Below are positions 54,879 through 61,432 of a stretch of DNA of 64,000 nucleotides, piece after piece (position 1 is the stretch's first letter; the number at the start of each line of letters is the position of its first letter). Below the pieces are notes generated by a model. It made no database searches. It was not told where the DNA came from and saw nothing but the letters and a program-made list of their open reading frames with translations. The stretch comes from a bacterium (GTDB lineage: Bacteria; Hinthialibacterota; Hinthialibacteria; H5-UNCL2). The DNA lies in contig JABTUV010000006.1 of the NCBI GenBank assembly GCA_015075175.1, positions 124,001 to 188,000 of the forward strand, written 5' to 3'. Both the position numbers and the translations under genes were made by a program.

Positions 54879-54943
54879 TTGAGGCTCTTAACCCGTTTGT
54901 TGACTTACTGCCGTTCCCAGGAGAGCGGTAGCGTTAAGCCGTC

Positions 54944-55052
54944 CTCTCGATACGCGGCGCGAAGGCGCAACGCGCATGCCAGTACCTTTCGGCGCGCCGC
55001 TACTCGAGCACTCGGTTCATTTTTCTCGCGAAAGTACTTCCTGCTAAACGGC
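54944..55052. repeat. CCTCTCGATACGCGG / CCGCTACTCGAG hairpin repeat, second copy
   Basis: GTCCTCTCGATACGCGGCGC ... GCGCGCCGCTACTCGAGCAC then TCGGTTCATTTTTCTCGC. Same family as 31898-31985 with a longer loop. It occupies the gap upstream of the MoxR gene; the rest of 54879-55163 shows no gene. Confidence 0.85.
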
Positions 55053-55163
55053 ACTTACCGCAGCATAACAGAGATACCGGGCGGCTTTCCATCAATTCAT
55101 TGCCAAATCCGTCCAAACGGGGTATAAAGACGGACGCAACCGGAGGACTTTGAGGAGACGACG

Positions 55164-56227
55164 TTGACCGATTTACTTGGAAGCAATCCGAATGAACTGT
55201 CGCGGACGCCGGTGACGGAGCTGTCCGACCGCGCCAAGGTGGCCGAGATGGGCGAGGTGCGACGGCGCCTGGAGGCCGAGCTGGCCAAGGTGATCGTGGG
55301 CCAGGCGGAGATTCTGGCGCAGATGCTGGTAGCGCTTTTCTCGGGCGGGCACGCGCTCCTGATCGGAGTGCCCGGGCTGGCCAAGACCAGCATCGTGCGG
55401 ACCTTCTCGCGCATCCTCAATCTCTCCTTCAAACGGATTCAGTTCACGCCCGATCTCATGCCCAGCGACATCACGGGGACGGAGATCATGCACGAGGATC
55501 GCGCCAGCGGCGAGCGCATCTTCCGCTTCGTGCCCGGGCCGCTGTTCGCCAACATCGTGCTGGCGGACGAGATCAACCGCACCCCGCCCAAGACGCAGGC
55601 GGCGCTCCTGGAGGCCATGCAGGAGCACAGCGTCACCTCGGCGGGCACGCTGCATCGCCTGCCGGAGCCTTTCTTCGTATTGGCGACGCAGAATCCCATC
55701 GAGCAGGAGGGGACCTATCCCTGCCCGAGGCGCAGTTGGACCGCTTCATGTTCAGCCTCTATCTGGACTATCCGCCGCGCGAGGACGAGGTGCGCATCGT
55801 CAAGGAGACGACCTCGGCGTATCTGCCGGACTTGGGGGCCGTCTTGTCGGCGCAGGAGATTCTGGACATCCAGGGGTTGGTGCGACGGATGCCGATCTCG
55901 GGCGAGCTGGTGGAGTTGGCGGTGCGTATCAGCGAGGCGACGCGGCCGGTGCGCAAGGAGCGTGCGGGCGGGGACAACCTGTCGGCCTTGCAGCATTTCA
56001 TCCAGCGTTACGTGGCGTGGGGGGCAGGGCCGCGCGCCAGCCAGTACATGGTGATCGGCGCCAAGGCCCGCGCCATCCTGGAGGGCCGCGAGTGCGTGGC
56101 CCGCGAGGACATCCTGGCCATGACCTACCCCGTCCTGCGGCATCGCATCATCACCAACTTCCACGCCGAGGCGGAGGGCATCGACAGCCGCCGCGTGATC
56201 GACGAGATCGTGCGCGAGGTGCGGTAA
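55164..56227 (+). CDS. MoxR-type AAA+ ATPase, one frameshift
   Basis: MoxR ATPases act as metal-insertion or maturation chaperones. TTG start at 55164: TDLLGSNPNELSRTPVTELS. Walker A variant GVPGLAKTS (typical of MoxR), sensor PSDITGTEI, Walker B VLADEINRTPPKTQAALLEA then MQE, and [20 protein letters not shown] then LDRFMF (read across a shift near 55722). The C-terminal lid follows, with GASPRASQ-like PRASQYMVIGAKARAI. Usually followed by DUF58 and VWA genes; none here, while DUF4159/DUF4175-like genes are 26 kb away. About 354 codons. Confidence 0.88.
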
Positions 56228-56235
56228 AGCGTGAT

Positions 56236-56338
56236 CGTGGCGGCGACATCTTGTCGCCGGTCTCGGCGGCCTCCAGGCCGCCGCGCACGCATGTGTCGGT
56301 AGGATGCCGACACGACCGGCGACAGGATGTCGCCGTTA
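56236..56338. repeat. GGCGACATCTTGTCGCC / GTCGGTAGGATGCCGAC palindromic repeats
   Basis: GCGGCGACATCTTGTCGCCG, GGCGGCCTCCAGGCCGCC, TGTCGGTAGGATGCCGACAC and CGGCGACAGGATGTCGCCG are nested hairpins in the gap before the adaptor gene. Relatives of 16841 and 29243. Confidence 0.85.
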
Positions 56339-56353
56339 CGGGGAGTCAGGCTC

Positions 56354-57427
56354 ATGAAGAAGTACCTTGTCGTCGCCCGGAAGGTCCTTGCGGCCCTCTT
56401 GGGACTGGTCGCGTTGATCCTGATCATCATGTGGATGTCCGGCGTGTTCAGCACGCGCGTGCCGCCCGAGCGCGTGACCCGGGCCGGCGAACGCGTCGCT
56501 CCCGCCTCCGCGACCGCCGAAGTGCACCAGGTTACCGAGCACGTAATCGAGGAGGCCGTGGGCACGCTGCGCGCCGAGCGTCGCACCCAGGTCTCCTCCA
56601 AGATTCTGGCGACCATCCAGGAGATTCGCGTGCGCGCGGGCGACAAGGTCGCCGCCGGCGACGTGCTGGTCGTTTTGGACAGCCGCGACCTGGCCAGCCG
56701 CCTCGCCCAGGCCCGCCAGAACGTCACCAGCCTGGAGGCCAACTTGAAGAACCTTAAGCTGGCCTACGAGCGCGAGAAGGCGCTGTTTGAGAACCAGGCC
56801 ACCAGCAAGAGCTCGCTGGACCAGAAGGAGGCGGCTTACCACGTGGCCGAGGCCGAGCTGGAGCGGGGCCGGCAGGCGGTGCGCGAAGCCGAGGTAGCGA
56901 CCACGCACGCCGTCATCCGGGCGCCGGTCGCGGGAGTGGTCGTCGACCGACTGGCGGAACCGGGGGACATGGCCGCGCCCGGCCGTCCCCTCCTGTCCCT
57001 TTACGACGCGACCGCCCTGCGCCTGGAGGCTCCCGTGCGCGAACTTCTGGCGACGACGTTGAAAGTGGGCGACAGCCTCTCCGTGCGCATCGACGCGCTC
57101 GATCTCACCCTGCCGGGGACGGTGGATGAAATCGTGCCCGAGGCGGAGGCCGCCAGCCGTTCCTTTCTGGTCAAGGTCGGCATCCCGCGGCACGAGGGTC
57201 TCTACTCGGGCATGTTCGGGCGCCTGCTCATCCCCGCCGGCGAGCGCGAGCGTGTCTGCATGCCCCTCTCCGCGCTGGAAGAGGTCGGCCAACTGCAATT
57301 CGTCAACGTCATCGACCGCGGCCGGCTGGACCGCCGCCTGGTCAAGATCGGCGAGCACAGCGAACACGGCTTCGTCGAAGTGCTCTCCGGCGTGTCACCC
57401 GGCGAAGTCGTGCTTTTGACCCAGTAA
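56354..57427 (+). CDS. RND efflux periplasmic adaptor (membrane fusion protein)
   Basis: 357 residues from ATG 56354 (MKKYLVVARKVLAALLGLVA): membrane anchor residues 8-30. A biotinyl-lipoyl-like hairpin follows (VSSKILATIQEIRVRAGDKV; AVIRAPVAGVVVDRLAEPGD) on either side of a coiled coil (SRLAQARQNVTSLEANLKNL). The beta-barrel/MP domains include LEAPVRELLATTLKVGDSLS. It bridges the RND pump to an outer-membrane channel; no OMF gene is present here. The RND gene follows 76 bp downstream, past a 21-codon ORF. Confidence 0.9.
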   Translation: MKKYLVVARKVLAALLGLVALILIIMWMSGVFSTRVPPERVTRAGERVAPASATAEVHQVTEHVIEEAVGTLRAERRTQVSSKILATIQEIRVRAGDKVAAGDVLVVLDSRDLASRLAQARQNVTSLEANLKNLKLAYEREKALFENQATSKSSLDQKEAAYHVAEAELERGRQAVREAEVATTHAVIRAPVAGVVVDRLAEPGDMAAPGRPLLSLYDATALRLEAPVRELLATTLKVGDSLSVRIDALDLTLPGTVDEIVPEAEAASRSFLVKVGIPRHEGLYSGMFGRLLIPAGERERVCMPLSALEEVGQLQFVNVIDRGRLDRRLVKIGEHSEHGFVEVLSGVSPGEVVLLTQ

Positions 57428-57432
57428 CCGCC

Positions 57433-57498
57433 ATGAGCCAAGAGGCGCCGTTCACGCAGGTGGGCAAGCACAGCACGCTGCGCAACTACGAGATGTAG
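57433..57498 (+). CDS. Possible 21-codon ORF between adaptor and RND pump
   Basis: ATG 57433 to TAG 57496-57498: MSQEAPFTQVGKHSTLRNYE then M. Its first residues resemble the start of the RND protein (MSEKTPFTQRIVEVF), so it may be a duplicated remnant of that start or a small leader peptide. No independent support for expression. Confidence 0.3.
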   Translation: MSQEAPFTQVGKHSTLRNYEM

Positions 57499-57503
57499 CC
57501 GCT

Positions 57504-60500
57504 ATGAGCGAAAAGACTCCCTTCACGCAGCGCATCGTCGAGGTGTTCCTGGCGGGGAACCTCTCGATCATCCTGATTTTGCTTTCGCTCCTGTGCGGCG
57601 CGGTCGCACTCTGGGTGACGCCGCGCGAGGAGGAGCCGCAGATCGTCGTCCCCCTCGCCGACGTGTTCATCTCCGCTCCCGGCCTGTCGGTCGAGGAAGT
57701 GGAGAAGAACATCGCCACGCGCCTGGAGAAACTGCTCTACCAGATCGACGGCGTCGAGTACGTGTACTCCATGTCGCGGCCCGGCCAGGCCATCGTCACG
57801 GTGCGCTTCTACGTCGGCGAGGACCGCGAGGACAGCCTGGTCAAGATCCATAACAAGCTCCAGTCCAACCTGGACCGGGTTCACGCGTCGATCACCGGCT
57901 GGGTCGTCAAGCCGCTGGAGATCGACGACGTGCCCATCGTGAACTTGACGCTGTGGAGCGAGCGGCCGGAGGAGTACAGCGACTATCATCTGCGGCGCAT
58001 CGCCGAGGAGCTGGAGATCCGCCTGCAGTCGGTTCCCAACACCAACCGCGTGGAGGTACTGGGCGGCCGGCCGCGGGTGGTACGGGTGGAGCTGTCGTCC
58101 GAGCGGTTGGCGGCGCATACGGTGTCGGCGCTGGAGATCGCGCGCGCGCTCGCAGTCTCCAACGCGCAACGGCCCGCCGGCGGCTTCTCGCAGACCAACC
58201 GCGCGTTTCTCGTGGATGCCGGCGTGTTCCTGGATCGCGTCTCCGACGTGGGCAATCTCGTGGTCGGGGTGCACGACGGCCGGCCCGTCTATCTGCGCGA
58301 CGTGGCGGAGGTCATCGACGGACCCGATGAACTGGAGCACACCAGTTGGATCGGTTTCGGTCCCGCTGACGAGACGCGGAGCGGGGACGGCGCCTATTAT
58401 CCCGCGGTGCACCTGGCGGTCGCCAAGAAACGCGGCAGCAACGCCGTGACGGTGGCCCGCGCCGTGGAAAAGAAGGTCGCCGAGCTGGAAAAAACGCTCC
58501 TGCCCGACGGCGTCCACGCGCGCACCACCCGCAACTACGGCGAGACCGCCAACCACAAGGTCAACGAACTGGTCGAGAACCTGGCGGTCGCCATCGTGAT
58601 CGTGATCGGCCTGATCGCGTTCACGCTCGGCTGGCGCGAGGCCCTGATCGTGGCGGTCGCCGTGCCCATCACCTTCTCCCTCACGCTGCTGGTGAATTAT
58701 CTCTTCGGCTACACCATCAATCGCGTCACGCTGTTTGCGCTTACGCTGGCGCTGGGTCTCGTGGTGGACGATCCCATCGTGGACGTGGAGAACATCTATC
58801 GCCACCTGCGCATGGGCCGGGAGTCGCCCTTGCGGGCGGTGCTCTCGGCGGTCAATGAAGTCCGCCCGCCCATCATCCTGGCTACCCTGGCGGTGATCGT
58901 CTCGTTCGTGCCCATGTTTTTCATTACCGGCATGATGGGGCCTTACATGCGGCCGATGGCGCTGAACGTGCCGCTGTCGATGCTGATGTCGCTGGTCGTC
59001 GCGTTCACCATCACGCCCTGGATGAGCTACCACATGCTCAAGCGCGAAGCGCGCCCTTCTCCCCCCTTAACAAGGGGGGCTGGGGGGGATGGCGCGCGCG
59101 AGGAAACCCCGCTGGTCCTGGAACGCACCCTGACCTACCGCGTCTACTCCAGCGTCCTGCGCCCGTTTCTCGCCTCGCGGCTGCTGGCCTGGGGGCTGTT
59201 GGCCGTAACGGCGGGCCTTTTCAGTTACGCCGTGTGGCTGGCGGCGGCGCGGCAGGTTCCGCTCAAGATGCTGCCCTTCGACAACAAGAACGAGTTCCAG
59301 CTGGTGCTGGACATGCCGGAGGGCACGACGCTGGAGACGACGGACGCGGCGGCGCGGGCGCTGGGCGAGGCGCTGCGCAGCGCGCCGGAAGTCGTCGATT
59401 TCCAGATCTACTGCGGCATGGCCTCGGCCATGGATTTCAACGGCCTCGTGCGCCACTACTATTTGCGCACGGGTCCCAACGTCGCCGACCTGCGCGTCAA
59501 CCTGCTGCCCAAGCGCAGGCGGATGCAGCAGTCGCACGAGATTCTCCTGCGCCTGCGGCCGGAACTGGAGGAAGTCGCGGCGGCCTGGGGCGGGAATCTC
59601 AAGCTGGTCGAGGTTCCACCCGGCCCCCCCGTCATATCGACTCTCACCGTAGAAGTGTACGGCGCGTTGGACCGTCCTTACAGCGATCTGGCGGTCGCCG
59701 CGCGTCGGGTCGAGGAACGCCTGCGCCGCGAGCCGTTCGTCGTCGATGTCGATAGCACCGTTGAGGACAGGCAGACCAAGTGGGTGTTTACGACCGACAA
59801 GGAGAAGGCGGCGCTCTCCGGCGTCTCGACCGCGGACGTGGCGGAGACCGTCGCCCTGGCGCTCGCCGGCAAGCGGGCGACTTCGCTGCACGTGAAAAGC
59901 GAGGTCAATCCGCTCGACATCGTGCTGCGCCTGCCGCTATCGGAGCGAAGCAGTCTGGAAGACCTTCGCTCGCTCTATCTGAAAGGTCAGAACGGGCCGA
60001 TGGTCCAACTGGGCGCGCTGGGAGAGTTCAGAGAGAGCGTCCAGGATCAGACCATTTACCACAAGAATCTGGAGCGGGTGGTGTACGTTTTCGCCGAGAT
60101 GGCGGGGCGCGCGCCGGCGGAGGCGGTCGTGGACGCGATGGCGGACCTGGTCGCGCACGGAGCATCCCTCCCAGCCCCCCTCGTTAAGGGGGGATTGAGG
60201 GCGCTCTCGGAGCGCACTTATTATCGCAACGGCGGCGGGGATGGCTGGAGCATGCCGCCCGGCACGCGCGCCGTTTGGAACGGCGAAGGCGAATGGAAAA
60301 TCACGCTCGACGTGTTTCGAGACCTGGGCGTCGCCTTCGGCGCCGCCTGCATCGGCATTTATATTCTGCTCATATTTCAAACCGGCAGCTACTTCATGCC
60401 GCTGATTCTGATGATCAGCATCCCGCTGACCATGATCGGCATCATGCCCGGCTTCTACCTGCTCAACCTGTTCACGCATCCCGTGGCCGGCTATCCCAAC

Positions 60501-60866
60501 CCGGTGTTTTTCACGGCGACGGCCATGATCGGGATGATTGCGCTCTCCGGCATCGCGGTCCGCAACGCGATTCTATTGATCGAGTTCGTGCACGAGGCGC
60601 TGCGGCGCGGCGAGAGCCTGTCGGCGGCGCTCCTCTCCTCGGGCGCGGTGCGATTCCGCCCCATCTTTCTCACCGCGGGAACCTCGCTCCTGGCCGCCTG
60701 GCCGATCACGCTCGATCCCATCTTCTCCGGCCTGGCCTGGGCGCTGATCTTCGGCCTCTTCGTGTCGACCGCCTTCACGCTCCTGGTGATTCCCATCGTG
60801 TATGATCTGGTGTATCGTAACCGGCAAGGGCACGGGCTGCCCCCCGCGCCGCTGGCGGAGAGATAG
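57504..60866 (+). CDS. RND-family efflux transporter
   Basis: 1120 residues from ATG 57504. First helix GNLSIILILLSLLCGAVALW, then the periplasmic porter (PQIVVPLADVFISAPGLSVE). TM4 proton-relay motif is LALGLVVDDPIVDVENIYRH (Asp-Asp, as in AcrB D407/D408). The second half begins LRPFLASRLLAWGLLAVTAG. TM10-11 region: GSYFMPLILMISIPLTMIGI and FFTATAMIGMIALSGIAVRN. DNKNEFQLVLDMPEGTTLET suits the hydrophobe/amphiphile subclass. Two interspersed palindromic repeats are embedded in frame (59060-59090, encoding PSPPLTRGAGGD; 60163-60197, encoding SLPAPLVKGGL), both in periplasmic or cytosolic loops. Partner adaptor is upstream. Confidence 0.93.
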   Translation: MSEKTPFTQRIVEVFLAGNLSIILILLSLLCGAVALWVTPREEEPQIVVPLADVFISAPGLSVEEVEKNIATRLEKLLYQIDGVEYVYSMSRPGQAIVTVRFYVGEDREDSLVKIHNKLQSNLDRVHASITGWVVKPLEIDDVPIVNLTLWSERPEEYSDYHLRRIAEELEIRLQSVPNTNRVEVLGGRPRVVRVELSSERLAAHTVSALEIARALAVSNAQRPAGGFSQTNRAFLVDAGVFLDRVSDVGNLVVGVHDGRPVYLRDVAEVIDGPDELEHTSWIGFGPADETRSGDGAYYPAVHLAVAKKRGSNAVTVARAVEKKVAELEKTLLPDGVHARTTRNYGETANHKVNELVENLAVAIVIVIGLIAFTLGWREALIVAVAVPITFSLTLLVNYLFGYTINRVTLFALTLALGLVVDDPIVDVENIYRHLRMGRESPLRAVLSAVNEVRPPIILATLAVIVSFVPMFFITGMMGPYMRPMALNVPLSMLMSLVVAFTITPWMSYHMLKREARPSPPLTRGAGGDGAREETPLVLERTLTYRVYSSVLRPFLASRLLAWGLLAVTAGLFSYAVWLAAARQVPLKMLPFDNKNEFQLVLDMPEGTTLETTDAAARALGEALRSAPEVVDFQIYCGMASAMDFNGLVRHYYLRTGPNVADLRVNLLPKRRRMQQSHEILLRLRPELEEVAAAWGGNLKLVEVPPGPPVISTLTVEVYGALDRPYSDLAVAARRVEERLRREPFVVDVDSTVEDRQTKWVFTTDKEKAALSGVSTADVAETVALALAGKRATSLHVKSEVNPLDIVLRLPLSERSSLEDLRSLYLKGQNGPMVQLGALGEFRESVQDQTIYHKNLERVVYVFAEMAGRAPAEAVVDAMADLVAHGASLPAPLVKGGLRALSERTYYRNGGGDGWSMPPGTRAVWNGEGEWKITLDVFRDLGVAFGAACIGIYILLIFQTGSYFMPLILMISIPLTMIGIMPGFYLLNLFTHPVAGYPNPVFFTATAMIGMIALSGIAVRNAILLIEFVHEALRRGESLSAALLSSGAVRFRPIFLTAGTSLLAAWPITLDPIFSGLAWALIFGLFVSTAFTLLVIPIVYDLVYRNRQGHGLPPAPLAER
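59060..59090. repeat. In-frame CCCCCCTTAACAAGGGGGG repeat in the RND gene, copy 1
   Basis: TCCCCCCTTAACAAGGGGGG then CTGGGGGGGAT. Reads without a stop in the coding frame (PPLTRGAGGD), directly after the TM6-side segment SYHMLKREARP. Orientation is opposite to copy 2 at 60163. Confidence 0.93.
60163..60197. repeat. In-frame CCCCCTCGTTAAGGGGGGA repeat in the RND gene, copy 2
   Basis: CATCCCTCCCAGCCCCCCTC then GTTAAGGGGGGATTG reads as ASLPAPLVKGGLR in the RND frame. Same family as 13066 and 59060, inverted. Confidence 0.93.
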
Positions 60867-60867
60867 A

Positions 60868-60898
60868 TCGTCTCATAGGTCTCATAGGTCCCATGAAA
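60868..60898. repeat. CATAGGTCTCATAGGTCCCAT repeat
   Basis: CGTCTCATAGGTCTCATAGG then TCCCATGAAAG, between the RND stop and the DUF2892 gene; same family as 8356 and 61351. Confidence 0.8.
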
Positions 60899-60909
60899 GG
60901 AGTACCCTG

Positions 60910-61098
60910 ATGACTCTCGAGCGCTACATTCGAGCCATCGCCGGCAGTTTCATTCTCATCAGCCTGGCGCTGGCGCACTGGGTTTCCCCGTACTGGCTGT
61001 GGTTCACGGCCTTCGTGGGAGCCAACCTGCTGCAGTCGTCCATCACGCGCTGGTGCTTGATGGAGGACATTCTCAGGAAGGCGGGCATCGCCAAGTAG
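60910..61098 (+). CDS. DUF2892 small membrane protein
   Basis: 62 residues: MTLERYIRAIAGSFILISLA then HWVSPYWLWFTAFVGANLLQ and SSITRWCLMEDILRKAG. This is the DUF2892 pattern (ER.IR.IAG..., WLWFTAFVG.NLLQS..T.WC....I), two helices spanning the inner membrane. AGGAG lies 7 nt upstream of the ATG. Function unknown; relatives are fused to rhodanese domains in sulfur-handling proteins. Confidence 0.9.
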   Translation: MTLERYIRAIAGSFILISLALAHWVSPYWLWFTAFVGANLLQSSITRWCLMEDILRKAGIAK

Positions 61099-61122
61099 TG
61101 GTGGGTGAAACCCACCCTACGC
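61099..61122. repeat. TAGGGTGGGTTTCACCCACC palindromic repeat between convergent genes
   Basis: TGGTGGGTGAAACCCACCCT then ACG; it begins at the DUF2892 stop and its minus-strand TAG is the stop of the next gene (61117-61119). Confidence 0.9.
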
Positions 61123-61341
61123 GCCGAGGGCCCAATACTTCTCGAACTCTTCGGAGCTGCTCTCGGTCGCCAGCTGGGGGCGGAAGAGCTTCATGCGCGG
61201 CGGCTTTTCGTTGCGCGTAGCCTCACCCGTCTCGGGCAGATGCTGCACGTAGCGGCGGATGGTGTAGTCGTCTTCCAACTCGTAGTAGAGCCAGGCGTAA
61301 CCCTTGCCGGGGACGATCTGCGTGGTCTTTAAATACTTCAT
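61117..61341 (-). CDS. Hypothetical protein, 74 aa
   Basis: From ATG 61341 (MKYLKTTQIVPGKGYAWLYY). Beta-rich first half (ELEDDYTIRRYVQHLPETGE), then a Pro/basic segment (NEKPPRMKLFRPQLATESSS) and a short helix (EEFEKYWALGA). No known family. It is convergent with DUF2892 and its TAG stop lies in a palindromic repeat. A CCTATGGGAC-type repeat (61351-61388) lies just upstream of its start. Confidence 0.65.
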   Translation of the reverse strand: MKYLKTTQIVPGKGYAWLYYELEDDYTIRRYVQHLPETGEATRNEKPPRMKLFRPQLATESSSEEFEKYWALGA

Positions 61342-61350
61342 GGCCTTCCT

Positions 61351-61390
61351 CAAATGGGACCTATGGGACGAATAGGACCTATAGGACTCG
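61351..61390. repeat. GGACCTATGGGACG repeat
   Basis: GGGACCTATGGGACGAATAG then GACCTATAGGACTCGCG; relative of 8356 and 60868. Confidence 0.8.
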
Positions 61391-61432
61391 CGACGCGCAG
61401 CCCAGCGCAGGTCAGCGCAGCACACTGCGCGA

